Shown: piece by piece, positions 1 through 11,689 of the stretch
Layout: each line of letters opens with the position of its first letter
How positions within the stretch are numbered: position 1 is the stretch's first letter
NCBI GenBank assembly: GCA_003260075.1
Contig: QLIY01000280.1
Coordinates: forward strand, 102,319-166,318
DNA: 64,000 nucleotides
Source: Phallusia mammillata
Taxonomy: Eukaryota; Chordata; Ascidiacea; Phlebobranchia; Ascidiidae
Reading direction: 5' to 3'
Translations under genes and position numbers: made by a program
Notes under the pieces: model-generated
Database searches by the model: none
What the model was told of the DNA's origin: nothing
What the model saw: only the letters and a program-made list of their open reading frames with translations

Positions 1-1213
1 TTGTTATTTCCACATGTTAATGACCTCGCGTGCCAACGTTTTTCTAAATAATACTCATTCGTGCTAGCAGATATAATTAAAAAAGGAAAGCAGAGTGTTT
101 TGTATATGTAACGCTGAATTTTAAGACAGTGGCATGATAAAAACTGAAAACAAGCAGTGTAACAGGTTAAATTGTCACTTCAATAAAACACGCAAATATG
201 AAAAACCACCTCGCGTGACAAACTTGACACGCGTGCCAGGGGTTACCGACCCCTGGCCTAAAAGCAGTCAGAGGATTTTTGTTGAACTGAGCACGCCAGA
301 CCCTATTTGAGGAAAGAGCAAATCTTACACAAATTAAGAACGCTTGCCGAATTGATACGTATTTTGATCGAAAGGTGACCAATCCTAAAACACGCGCAAT
401 TATCCACTATTCGGTACCAAAACTATAAGACAAAGAAAGCAAATATCGCTTAACAATCGAATAACAATAGTCCCTTCAACTTAACAATGGAATAAAGGAA
501 CGTTTATATTGTTTTTTGGATTGTTTCGCAGTTGTTCAATCGTGTAAATTGCGGTCTAGTAATCGCTAGTTAAACATTACCATGTCACATGCCCAGTAAA
601 CTACTTCCGTAATGTTTATAGTTTTGCGCAAGGTACTGATCACGAGGGATAATAAATTCTAGCACAACTTGTGCAAAAGTTCAAGGCAGACACTATGTCT
701 TTGCTAGATTTTTTCGAGATGAAAGGGTGAGGTGTTAAGACTGGACTTGGCAATGCAAAACTGGGACTTCAGAACTTTAAGAAAAGCAACTTTGGCAACA
801 GAAGGCGGCACTATTTGGCTTTGCAAAAATGTAAAATATCGAAGTTAATGCAATGAAGCAATGATAAAGCAACATACCCGATATAATGTAACTAGTATAA
901 TCTGGGAGACTAACCAGCACTGCGTGAACTGAATCTAACATGTTATAGTTAGCCAAATTAAAGCATGTGATCTTTCATTAAACTTGTCTAAATGTGGTAA
1001 TATCCAGGTATAGTTGCAATAGGAAAAAAGAATGTGGTGTACCGTGTATGACTTGTATATAATTGCGTTTCAGTTTAAATGCTAAAACTGCGTAAAAAGG
1101 GATACTAAAAACGCGTTTATAAATGACAGTAAATCCAACAAAATTTTGTAGTCAATCATTTGTGTTCATTTATAGTTTGTTGATCTATATATGTTAGTTT
1201 CATTATTTCTAAA
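1..1213. other. Intergenic / 5' flank, nothing recognised
   Basis: AT-rich sequence left of the first gene. I see no coding exon with good splice borders, no RNA gene and no clear repeat. It probably includes the promoter and 5' UTR of the gene that starts at 1214, but no TATA box can be assigned with confidence. Confidence 0.4.
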
Positions 1214-3100
1214 ATGATGCCTGACGAAATGCAGGAAACTGCTCCAGTTACTAATGACACTGCTCCACCATCATATGTCAACCAAGCAGAAACCCAGGTA
1301 AGACAAATATGTAGCGTATTGGGAAGATCTAAAAAGGTTAATAATACTTTTAGGTCAATTAACACACGCTAGGTCGCAACAAAAACCGCATACTTTTTAA
1401 ACTGTATTTGTTTTAGATAATACAATTACACGTTGAGTTTTTATTTAAAGCGTTGTTGTTTTATTTCATTAGGTATATTCAATTCCTCCGCCGCCAACGC
1501 ATATAACCAACGTCGTAGTGCAGCAATCACCACCACATACAGCTGATGGAAGGAACCCGCTGGATATAGCAAAGGATTATATACCAGCAATGCCGATGTG
1601 CTTGGCTGTAACCCTGTGTGCTTTAAACACCACTTCTCCTGGATTAGGCAAGTCATTTTAATTTACACAAAAACAAAAATACTAACCACAGATAATTAGG
1701 TAAATTCGAATTATACCCGAAAATTGTTGGGTAAATCAATAGGGTAAAACTGTATTTAGCCCAACCAATTTTGGGTTTAAACTACCCAAAACAAATTTGG
1801 GTTTCCCCACCAATATACCCAACGTTTTTGGAGTATTTTTACCCAAATTGGTTTACAGTGTTGAGTAGAAATATTGTTACACTTTTTATCGAGTGAATTG
1901 TTTGCTTAAAATTGAAAGGCTTCCGAAGAAAGGAGCTGAAAAAAAGTTTATCAATTTTTTCTGTTTAATTCAAACACTAAATTGCTTTGAACAGCTGATT
2001 TCTAGTTAAAACACCGGACATTAGGCAACTTTGCTCTAAAATTTCAAAATACAAAACTGGATCAGCTGCTTATTGAAATTGAAATTCTTGTCTTGTTGAT
2101 AGGTACGTTTGTTTCTGCTTTCTGTTGCTGTTGTTGTTCAACCTCCGATTCTCAACGCGGAAGATACGAAAGATTTTGCATCAACATTTGTATCGCCTGG
2201 CTTCAAGTAACTTCGGCCTTTCTGCTTTTCTTCGGATGGGCCTGGAGCATTTGGTGGGGCGTAATTTTCATCGAAAAATCAGGTAATTTTTTGTAGAATG
2301 CAAGGATAACCAGCGGAAAGGTAAACATATACTGTCGTGTGTCTTTTGTCCCAAGACATCTAACCTTTCGTGTGATTTGAAAAATGCAACATACATGTTT
2401 TAAGTCTAAATATGGAAAACAGGTTTCCAACGAAGCAGAATCAGTCAATTATTATTATTATTATTATTATTATATATTATACTTAAGAATATATATTTCG
2501 CCTATTGGCATTATTCTTTCACAATGGTCCTTATATTTACCTCGAGGTCTCGCTGATATTTTAGCAAAAAGATTAACCTCGTTTTAGCAAATAATATTTT
2601 TCCATTTTCACATCACTATGTAGCATTTTAGCTAGTTTTACCATATTACGCTTTGCATTGATGCAAAGTCAGTTTGTGACATCACAAACAAAACAAACAA
2701 AATTCAGATTGTTTGCGATATTCAACCGTTGCAGCTGTGTTAGTTGTTATGTAACAAAGGGCATCCTTTATGTCCATCCTTCTAGCACCACCTTTCGTCA
2801 AAGAAAATTTCAGCTCTTGACAGCCCTCGCGAAATTGCTTTAAGGCCCTTATTGGACCGCGGACCCCAGTTTGAGAACCGCTGTGTTGGAGGCACAACTT
2901 TAAACTGCCTTCGTTTTATTTTTATTCAAGCATTACGAAAACAAAACCAGGAGCAGCAGCCACTTTTGCTGAGTACCACCAATCATCAATGTTCACAGCT
3001 ACCCCAGGCTCCCATGTACCAATATAACAGCACAACGGCTCGACCTTACATAGAAATTCGGCCTGATGAAGCGTATGGCAACAAAAACGCCACTCTTTAA
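1214..3100 (+). CDS. Spec3/Stum-family membrane protein, paralogue A
   Basis: Four exons: 1214-1297, 1473-1647, 2103-2282, 2931-3100; total 609 nt, 202 aa. Two ATGs in a row open the frame (1214 and 1217). The N-terminus is proline-rich and has a PPSY motif at the end of exon 1. Exons 2-3 carry two hydrophobic stretches: MPMCLAVTLCALN leading to PGLGTFVSAF, a cysteine cluster, then WAWSIWWGVIF. The PGxGT and WSIxWG signatures match what I know of the Spec3/Stum family (sea-urchin ciliated-ectoderm Spec3; Stum in mechanosensory neurons). The tail is polar and Gln/Asn-rich. Intron 2 begins with GC, not GT (see findings). The convergent neighbour at 4257-6609 has the same exon plan and is a paralogue. 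A possible poly(A) signal is at 3453-3458. Family assignment is from memory of signatures; the exon model is well supported by phase. Confidence 0.8.
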
Positions 3101-3452
3101 TTCTTCAAATATCTGTACACCTTTTATTTTATGCCTGTATTGGTTTGGTTTTCGCTTTGCTTTTTTGTTGTATTTATATGTTTATATACGTTCCAACATT
3201 GATACAATTCTAAGTTGTTTGTTTGTTTGTTTGTTTGAACCAGTAGCAGACCATAAAGGCAGACAGTGAGATGTTGTTAAAATTAGCACGAAAGTTTTTT
3301 TTTCGGAGGCAGAAAAAGTCACCGTTAATAAAAATGCAAGTGCAGCTTTTTTTCCAATCTCACGACATTGTGACTGCCATTTATAATTTTCTAGGCTGTT
3401 AAACATAAAAACATAAAAATCTTCATGTTACTACCTTTCTTGCTATAGTCTC

Positions 3453-3458
3453 AATAAA
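3453..3458 (+). terminator. Candidate poly(A) signal of Spec3-like A
   Basis: AATAAA about 350 bp after the stop codon of the + strand gene. It lies at the very start of a duplicated block (3454-3732), so a second, shifted version may exist in the true genome. Confidence 0.3.
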
Positions 3459-3732
3459 CATCGTACAATAATGCGTAATGGAAATTGTAACTTAGAAAAA
3501 ATTTAAACTTACCTATTGTGGCCCAGTGCACCTATAATTTCTCCGCAAAATATACGCTATACTCATTATTTCAAAACTAACATGTACCCCCCCCCCATAA
3601 ACATCGTACAATAATGCGTAATGGAAATTGTAACTTAGAAAAAAATTAAACTTACCTATTGTGGCCCAGTGCACCTATAATTTCTACGCAAAATATACGC
3701 TATACTCACATTTATTTCAAAACTAACATGTA
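3454..3732. repeat. Direct duplication around a C10 run (X-C-X')
   Basis: Copy 1 is 3454-3586 and copy 2 is 3597-3732, separated by ten C at 3587-3596. The copies are nearly identical; they differ by a few substitutions and a short indel (CTCATTATTTC versus CTCACATTTATTTC). Copy 1 ends exactly where the C run starts, and copy 2 then repeats the block and continues into unique sequence. Confidence 0.85.
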
Positions 3733-4236
3733 AATGTTTTAATCTTATGCATATTGAGCATATAGATACCATTGTAAAATATAAACAAAAAATTACAAGA
3801 AAATAGATCAACTTTCGTTTTGCTGTCAAGGATCATATAGTTCTTTGTTGGCTTGCAAAGTAAATTTTAGTGCTGGTCGGTATCTTAGTTCTGGATTGCA
3901 TTTCAGCTGGTTTTGCAAATAACAAGAAATGCTTGGCACAGGAAACTTACATGCATTTTACGTACATTTACACTCCAGATCGAGTCCGAATTAGCGAAAA
4001 GACCAACTCGTGGACCTCAATGGATTCCAGACCACAATTTAGAAAACGCTAGATTATACAAACCTACTTATAAACATCCAAGAGATTAATTGGACTGAAA
4101 ACAAATTGGACAGCAAATAATAATAAAATTAGCTAACAGTTGATGTGCAAATTATTTTAAAACGTTCGAGAACCAAGTAATTGTAAAACAAATAGAATTT
4201 TATTTCCGAGACAAATAAAGGTGAAAATAAAACATT

Positions 4237-4242
4237 TTTATT
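4237..4242 (-). terminator. Poly(A) signal of Spec3-like B
   Basis: AATAAA on the minus strand, 15 bp past the TAA stop at 4257. The short distance would give a very compact 3' UTR. Confidence 0.5.
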
Positions 4243-4256
4243 GGCAATAAGTTTCG

Positions 4257-6609
4257 TTATTTATAATTTGGGTTGCTCTGTCCTGGGTTTGAGAATGACG
4301 TGTCAGCTGTGCCTGAAATTGGGGGAGGAACTTGGACAGTCGCCATGTTGCTACGAGTTACCGTCGTCATGGTAATCATTCGTTGTCGTTCATCGTATCT
4401 TGCTGAAAAATAACATATACAATTTTGTCATTGAGGTAAAGTTCTATTACAAGTAAAAACATCTTCCTCTGGACCTTCAATACAGAGCCCGAACCCAGCC
4501 CGGACCCTAAAGTACAAACCCGACACCCGGCCCAAACTCGAATCGAATCGTCTTTGGGAAACCCGTTTAGGCTCGAAAGTTTGATTGACAGACGTAAACA
4601 TTAAAGCCTCCGAAAAGTCTAAGACAACCAACACAATAGACAATTCGTCTTAAACAAGGCGTTCGGGCTGTTTGACTGTAGGTCGGGTCCAGCAACTAGC
4701 TACCTAGCTAGTTAAATTTGTTTCAAAAAAAATACTGACACAGAGTGTAAAGTCAGGAACGAATCAAGTCCGTTTTTTTCAAAGAAAACAACCCAACCCA
4801 AGCCAATAGAAAAATAAAACAGAAAACTAGCAAAAAGTCAACCTGAATTTGTGATAAAGGCATATCCCCATATGATGCTCCACACCCAGCCAATGAGAAA
4901 AACCCAGCAGGTTAGAAGTTGAAGACAACCGACACCAATATTAAGGCAAAATGCGCTGGTTTTTCCTTGGTTGGCATCAGGCCCTTCTACCACACCGCAA
5001 CAGAATAAGGTAAAAGCGGCAATTATCGTTCCTGAAATGGATTAAAATGCCCGTTATGCATATAATCTCTTATTTTGGCAAATGCAATCAGTGCCAAAAA
5101 ACAAAGAATAAATTAGCTGTATCTTACAGTAGTGAAGAATTTAGGCATGACTCTGTAAGTGAGGGCGGCTTCTTTACCTTTTAAATAAAATATTTGCTTT
5201 CTACAATTTGTAATAAAATGTAGTGCTTTGAAAACCTTTGCACAAATAATAATTGTATACAGGTTTGTTGTTTGCAAACGTTTTTAACCTAATTAACTCA
5301 AAACCTAATTAAAGTTAGACTTAATTTCGTGTTGGACTATAAAGATGCTTGTATTCGTTCGTCAGATTTTTTACGGATAAATTTTGTGAACAATTTTTGA
5401 CTTCGATGTGTAATCTAAAAAGGCAGGTTTGGGTTCAAAAAGATTTAATGGGGCATTGCTTTTTAGCCTGTTACTCCCAACAAACAGGAGTGCCGTAAGG
5501 AGGCTATACACTAGACTCTAGTGCAGGCGTTCTTAACCAGGGGTGCACGCACCCCCAAGGGGTGCGAGAACTGTTCCGGGGGGGTGTGGGGATGCTGAAT
5601 CATTAAGGTTGGTTAGGTCTATTCTATACAAATACAAAAACCCAGCGGGGTGCGAAACTGCTTAGTGATTTGAAGGGGGTGCAAAGCAAGGAAAAAAGGT
5701 TAAGAACCACTGCTCTAGTGTGACTAGAGCATTCGGTCAACGTTTTGTCACCGCAGCACTATGATAATATCCTATAGGTCGATACAGTGTGTACTATTTG
5801 TAGCTTAAAACAAACATAAGCATAATGACAAGCAAATTTACCAAAACCGGGTACCATCCAGTTGACAAAGCACAACGTTACAGCACACCACATTGGCATT
5901 ATTGGGATGGAATTTTGCATTGTGGAGTAGGATGTTTTACTGGTTGTCTGGGTGACCACTGTCACGTGCTGAGGGGCATCGTGTGCACCTATTGGCTGCG
6001 GCAAGGGCATCTCCTGTGATTGTAAATACAATTTAGAGTGTATAATGTAGAAACAATATGGTTTGTTTTTAAATGGAGAACTATCTAATATCGAATCGGT
6101 ATTCACAAACAAAAATTACAAAGCCTGTCTTTATATTGCCTAATGATTGGCTAATTTTAAAGACTGCATGTTTACTCCTATCTGAAAAAGTACACAAAAA
6201 TAAGACCATAAAAGCCATAATTTTTTTTACCATATTCTATTTATTACGACAAAAGTTTTTTTAATTTGAGTCTGGTTTGATGTTTTGTTTGCAAATATAG
6301 TAAATTGAGAAGGAAAGTCATGAAAAAGTATACTACACAGCTGACACTACAACACTAAAAGAAACGCACCGCTGCAACCAAACTTATACTTTTTGAAAAC
6401 AGGACCCGATTATGGGAATCGCGAAATTTTAAAGTTACACATGGAAAAGGCAGTTGACAAAGAAATGGTTAAAATTTGAAACATTTTTACCCAACGGATT
6501 AACTAATAAACATAAAGAAGTATATTGATATCTTACTTACATTTTGTGAGTATGGCGGTGGTTGCGCGTCAATGCCGCCCTCTTCAATAGGTCTTTTTCC
6601 AGTATCCAT
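4257..6609 (-). CDS. Spec3/Stum-family membrane protein, paralogue B
   Basis: Four exons on the minus strand: 6609-6541, 6013-5842, 5031-4843, 4402-4257; 576 nt, 191 aa. Exon 1 starts MDTGKRPIEEGG and ends AQPPPYSQN, so like paralogue A it ends with a PPxY-type motif. Exon 2 ends MPMWCAVTLCFVNW ... PGFG; exon 3 reads TIIAAFTLFCCG ... WVWSIIWGYAFI, the Spec3/Stum pattern with two membrane segments. Exon 4 is a short Thr/Pro-rich tail. All intron phases (0, 1, 1) equal those of the + strand paralogue, and the two genes face each other tail to tail, which indicates an inverted tandem duplication. Exon 1 exists twice (also 7114-7046) because of a duplicated block. The stop is followed by AATAAA on the minus strand at 4242-4237. 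Confidence 0.8.
4470..4800. mobile_element. Degraded copy of the CCCGAA-rich hAT-like MITE
   Basis: Lies in the last intron of Spec3-like B. It shares with 42590-42980 and with the intact copy at 28809-29216 the segments AAGCCCGTTTAGGC, TTTTGATTGACAGG-like text and repeated GCCCGAACCCGGCC. With the 42.6-kb copy it also shares an ACTGACACAGAGTGTA block. Terminal repeats are not both visible, so borders are approximate. Confidence 0.6.
5524..5712. mobile_element. hAT-like MITE, 189 bp, exact 8-bp TSD
   Basis: Terminal inverted repeats read CAGGCGTTCTTAACC at the left and GGTTAAGAACCACTG at the right. The element is flanked by CTCTAGTG at 5516-5523 and again at 5713-5720, an exact 8-bp target duplication as expected for hAT elements. 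It has no coding capacity. It sits in intron 2 of Spec3-like B. Confidence 0.9.
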
Positions 6610-7171
6610 TACCTTGCACAACAATTCAAAACCGGTAACTAAATTTCAACTTTCCCCCCCCCCACTGCATGTTTACTCCTATCTGAAAAAGTACACAAAA
6701 ATAAGACCATACATGGTCTTTATAAAGGCCATATTTTTTAACCATATTTTATTTACGAAAGTTTTTTTCAAATTTGAGTCTGGTTTATTATTTTGTTTGC
6801 AAATACAGTAAATTAAAAAAGAAAGTCCAGGGAAAGTATACCACACAGCTGGCACTACAACCCTAAAAGAAACGCACCGCTGCAACCAAACTTATACTTT
6901 TTGAAAAAAGGACCCGATTATGGGAATCGCGAAATTTTAAAGTTACTCATGGTACCCCCCCCCCAATCGTTAAAATTTGAAACATTTTTACACAACGGAT
7001 TAACTAATAAACATAAAGTTGGAAGTATATTGATATGTTACTTACATTTTGTGAGTAAGGTGGCGGCTGAGCGTCAATGCCGCCCTCTTCAATCGGTCTT
7101 TTTCCAGTATCCATTACCTTGCACAACAATTCAAAAACGGTTATAGGATTTTCAACTTACCCCCCCCCCCC
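6163..7171. repeat. ~490-bp duplicated block with C runs
   Basis: Copy 1 (6163-6653) and copy 2 (6664-7160) are separated by C10 at 6654-6663; copy 2 also ends in a C run (7161-7171). Inside copy 2 a further C run (6954-6963) replaces about 25 bp that are present in copy 1. Each copy contains the complete first coding exon of Spec3-like B. Confidence 0.85.
7046..7114 (-). pseudogene. Second copy of Spec3-like B exon 1
   Basis: Encodes the same 23 residues as 6541-6609, with the same ATG context and the same GTAAGT donor. The differences are synonymous third positions plus flanking changes. It is either an alternative first exon or, more likely, the other allele placed in tandem by the assembler. 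Not an independent gene. Confidence 0.7.
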
Positions 7172-7305
7172 ATGTGACTTTTTCGTTTGTGATGTTTGTA
7201 CGGTAGGCACACAAACAAAGGTTGTGCCAAACACAGTAAAGCCTTAAGACAAACGGTTGCTGGGCTAATCATTAAAAGGGATAAGATTGCTCATATGACT
7301 CTTAC

Positions 7306-7751
7306 GTGCCGGACGAATTTAGATATGTTTGTAATGTTCTTGTGGATACTGCGTCTTAAATTTGTGCTTGAATGCTTAATGCATTCTAAATTGTGATTTC
7401 AAACTGATTTGTATGACAATTATGTAACAGATCCAATATGTATGCTGTTTTTAACCAAAGTTACTTCTAGGTAGCTTATACATTTACTTCTAGGTTGGTG
7501 CAATGTTGCCCCCCCCCCCCGTGCCGGACGAATTTAGATATGTTTGTAATGTTCTTGTGGATACTGCATCTTAAATTTGTGCTTGAATGCTTAATGCATT
7601 CTAAATTGTGATTTGTATGACAATTATGTAACAGACTGAAACATAACATTTAGCAGTTCAAAATGAAATCAAAACGATTAACATTTTAGTGGAAAAATCC
7701 AATATATATGCTGTTTTTAACCAAAGTTACTTCTAGGTTGGTGCAATGTTG
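7306..7751. repeat. Direct duplication around a C12 run
   Basis: Copy 1 is 7306-7508, C12 is 7509-7520, copy 2 is 7521-7751. Both copies start GTGCCGGACGAATTTAG and end GGTTGGTGCAATGTTG. They differ by two sizeable indels and a few substitutions, which resembles two alleles. Confidence 0.85.
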
Positions 7752-8648
7752 TCTGAAGTTTTCATGAAAAATGTAAAGTAGTTTGTCCATCCATTGTCAT
7801 GCAAACACTTACTGACGACACAAAGCCCCATTATAAAGAAACAAAGGCTACAACAGTAGGGTAATGAATGTTGTTTACAAAGTTTTGCCGCCTGGTTTTG
7901 CGCTGCTATGATACCGCATTTCTTTACACACGCCAAGCAACCAAAGTTTGTTCATGTGAAGCCGTCGCAAATAAGGTACGGTATACAAATAGCTATCATT
8001 GGTAACAGTTCGTTACCCACTGACCATGTTAAAGTTTACCACAAAATGTGACAAATGATGTCGAGTTTTAAATTAAACCTAAATCAGTCCATTTTTTTCA
8101 TGGGCCCCTTAAAGTATCTTTCGGCGCCCCTTTAAGTATTCCCGTAAGAGCTGTGGTCTCAAACTGAATTGTAAAGTCCAGGATCTTCAAGATAAGTATT
8201 TTGCTAATAATAGGAGAATGATATACATTTCAAATGATTAGTGAGCCTACATGTCGGAGTTTAATAGGAAATCTGGATATCTCAATTCAGCTTTCAGGAA
8301 GATTGGTTCAAACAAGTCCAATGGGGTAAACAACAATTCTTACGCGATAAACCTCACTTGCCAAGGGTGTGGGAAAGAGTCCAATAAACTAGGAAGTATA
8401 GATATTTGCAACACACACTCAATTCTGCGAATTATAAAGAAAATGGCTCACTGACTTTTGGTGGATGTTTCTAGTGAGCGTAGAACTACTGGTCTAGAAT
8501 GTCTGACAATTTTTATTTTTTACGTTTGTAGGAGCTTTGGTGACTCTCTACTGCTACTTAGCGACTTATTTTATTTTACTTGCATTCTACTTTATGTCAT
8601 TTTAGAAGTGACTCTTTAAATTAGTTCTCAATATAATTTTTATTTCTA
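7752..8648. other. Intergenic, no gene recognised
   Basis: AT-rich. One open stretch (8251-8453) has no splice junction that joins it in frame to the next exon, so I leave it unannotated. Nothing else is supported. Confidence 0.35.
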
Positions 8649-9179
8649 TGCATAGATGTCTGCATTATATTTCAACCCTGCGCCTCTCGAGCGGCTGCGA
8701 CGTTTTCGATCTTTTGCGTCAAGCCGCCATGGGTCACGTCACCACTGCAGAGATGACGTACCTGAACGATGACGTCATGACTGTGGCAGAGCGCGGTGAA
8801 AAATACTGGATGCTAGACGGACACAAGCGACTGTGGGTCTTACAACAACTAGAAGCACTTAATAAATGTAACATAATAAAAGTCAGAGTTAATACCAGGT
8901 GAGTTTTTTTTCTTATTGTTAGTTAAAATTTTTGCAATCATCATTTTCGCGCGATTTAAGACTTTTGCGTCAAGCAAACAATGCAATATATACAATATTC
9001 AAGAAAAGTGACTGGTCTGTTTATTTTTAGATTAATTTGGTTGTATGTCGATTGGTCATTTATAGATCAAGATACAAGCTGATTGTGGATATCTGTTTGT
9101 TTAAACTTCAACTTAATCCACTTCGAAAAATTTAACATGATTTAACTACAAGAATAAGAAACTATAAGAAAACTATATG

Positions 9180-9214
<35 letters not shown>

Positions 9215-11622
9215 ATACCTTTTTTATTTATTTGCCGTTGTTTGTTTTGTGGTGTTTTGATATTTTCCCCATTACCGCAATTCCTTCGGAAGTTCTAGTA
9301 ACGTAAGATCTCACATCAGACAAAGTTTGCCTAATACTGATGGATGGCGCAAATGCATCAAAAAAGCAAGCTTAAAATGCTGACGGTTAGGGTCTTCAGG
9401 GTCTTTAGGGTTGAAGTGAGGTATTATAATACAAATAACAAAAAAGCCCCCCCCCCGCAAATGCATCAAAAAAGCAAGCTTAAAATGCTGACGGTTAGGG
9501 TCTTTAAGGTTGAAGTGAGGTACAAATAACAAAAAAGCAACAACAACAACAACAAAGCTTAGTTTATAGTCTTAACTTAAGGCCTGACCTTAAAACTCAA
9601 GAGAAAACCTTATATTTTTACAATGTTTGTGTCTCATAAAAAACCTTGATTTTTGGCCGATTACTAAACTGTGTTTGTTATTTTCAAAGCTATTATCCTG
9701 ATGAGCATTTTCATGTAATAATACAAAACCATTTTGTCCGCAGTATATCGTATGAAAGACTACAGGAATTTACGACTACGCCGAACTACGAAGCAACGTT
9801 TCGATTTGCTGACGAACTGGAAGAAAACTATTTTGCTCATCTCCACCAAGAGGCGCTGAACGACATCGAACTATCAGGTAAAAAGAATAAAAATAAGACC
9901 TTCAAAAACAATATGCATGTTCAGCACACAGTTTATTGAACTATTTACATTTTGAAAAGTTATTGCAAAGCCAAAACTTGTGTTTTTGTTGCATAGACAA
10001 GAAGGAAGGCAGCAGCTTATCTAAGCGTGTCAGAGGCGCCATCACTCGCTATCTCAATGCTGTACCGTTCACCGCGTCACAGCGTTTGACGTCACTTGCG
10101 CAGCGACGTCACGAAATCGCCGGTTACTTCCCCTCGTATCATGGTTCATTTAATTTTGAGTGGAAGTCTGTGTACCTCGTTCTAATGCTTCTGTCGTTAT
10201 TCTGTGTTGCGGTCAAGGGCTTTGAAATACCTTTGGAAGAAAGATGGATGTTTGGGCAAGCTCCAATGATTTTCAAAAAAATCCAGCACTGGCATTTTTC
10301 TCTTGCGCCAACCCGTCAACGTATGTTTGTTTTGATTGTTGCTGCTATGATGATGTTCGATATGTCAGTTTTAATTTAGTCGGGTGTCTTTTTGCGCGGC
10401 TGTCTCCTATTCGTAATAAAGTGCAACGCGAATTGGTTCTAGCTCTGAAGATCGCTGTGCCCTTTTCAGGTTGAAACCAAACTGTCAAATATTGAAGTCT
10501 TTAAATAACTGGGTAAACACACCAAACTACAAAAACGTTACCACACAAAGCATTTTAATGCGAAGGGAGGTGTACTGTTGAAACGGACAATGCACGGAAA
10601 CAGATTGAGATGTGGTGTCAATCGGTGTTGTCTTGATTTTCAGATCAGCTAAGCATAAGCTGCAAGTAAGATATTCAAAAGGAGGTTGCAAACGTCTAAT
10701 CTTGCATGATTTTAAATTTGGTACACAAGACACGGACTTAAATAGTAGCTTTAGTATGAAACAAATTGCCAGCGAAGTTGAATAAAACGTATTCATTTTA
10801 ATTTTGGATGATGTAAATCACACTGTTTTTATCGTGCGTAATTTTGTAAAAAAAATCAAGATCAATAGCAACCGTACTTATGGGCTATCCCCTTATTAGC
10901 ATTACTAAAGCAAATGTTGGTAACGATGGTTGGCTTTTTGCGGCAGTATTGCAAGTTTAAGGTATTAGGATTCAATTGGGCTATCACACAAGCATGCACA
11001 ACTTTAAACAAATAATATCATGAGTATTGGAGATAACTTATACAGTTTTTGATTAAGAAGTTATCATACTAGTTCTATATTGTACATTGCCAAATGTACT
11101 TCTAGAAAATAGAGTGATAATATAGAGTTCAACAATACGTGAATGTCTTCTAAAAAACTATTTCCCCACACTTTATTCAACCTTGCGCAGCAAACATGAT
11201 CTTTGCCCTTTGTTAAACATCAAATGTTTAACAACGAGCACTTAGCCTATTAGAGAGAACTCTTCACGTATGTATGATTAAGACTTAAGGGTATTAGCTT
11301 ATCTGCCAAGTAGCAGCTTATGACTAACTTGCAATTTTGAACTTTATCAAGCAAAGTTTTAAAGTTTCCGAAATGTAATTATTTTGTCGAATTCACTTTG
11401 AAGCATTAGTTGAATTGTGTGGTGCTTTTAGACGCGTCGGTTTCACCCTATAACGAGTCTGTCCGGTATCAACATAAAAATTCAACACAATCGTTGGCTA
11501 GTAATATAACTTGTTATGTTTTCTCGCAGTGGGTTTACAAAAAGTGTTGCAAGAAACTTTCTTGTTCCGCAAAAAAAATGCTTCAAATGTCAAAACTATC
11601 CAAAACTCAAATCATGAAATAA
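8649..11622 (+). CDS. Unknown protein with ParB-like DGHKR motif and a membrane segment
   Basis: Exons read with matching phase: (8649 or 8656)-8898, 9690-9877, 9997-10320, and probably 11432-11622. The start is uncertain: an ATG at 8649 could open the frame, but an AG acceptor at 8654-8655 would make this an internal exon. The first exon contains VAERGEKYWMLDGHKRLWVL, where a strand, then DGHKRL, then a helix resembles the GxxR-type motif of ParB/sulfiredoxin-like domains; this is a pattern inference only. The next exons are rich in charged helices (NYEATFRFADELEENYFAHL). A hydrophobic run, VYLVLMLLSLFCVAVKGF, near the end of exon 3 looks like one membrane helix. If intron 3 is not removed, the frame stops at 10379 after another hydrophobic tail. 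The last exon is basic and Cys-rich (WVYKKCCKK). Product unknown. Confidence 0.55.
9181..9214. repeat. C34 homopolymer
   Basis: Thirty-four consecutive C in an intron of the ParB-like gene. Part of the set of C/G runs discussed in the findings. Confidence 0.95.
9349..9537. repeat. Direct duplication around a C10 run
   Basis: Copy 1 is 9349-9446, C10 is 9447-9456, copy 2 is 9457-9537. Both begin GCAAATGCATCAAAAAAGC and end at AACAAAAAAGC. Copy 1 has extra short internal repeats (GGGTCTTCAGGGTCTTTAGG). Confidence 0.85.
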
Positions 11623-11689
11623 ATGCAAAGACAAGTATTGGAAATGGTCTTGCTTAGTTATTGCTAAAATATTTTGCAAGGTACCAGAT

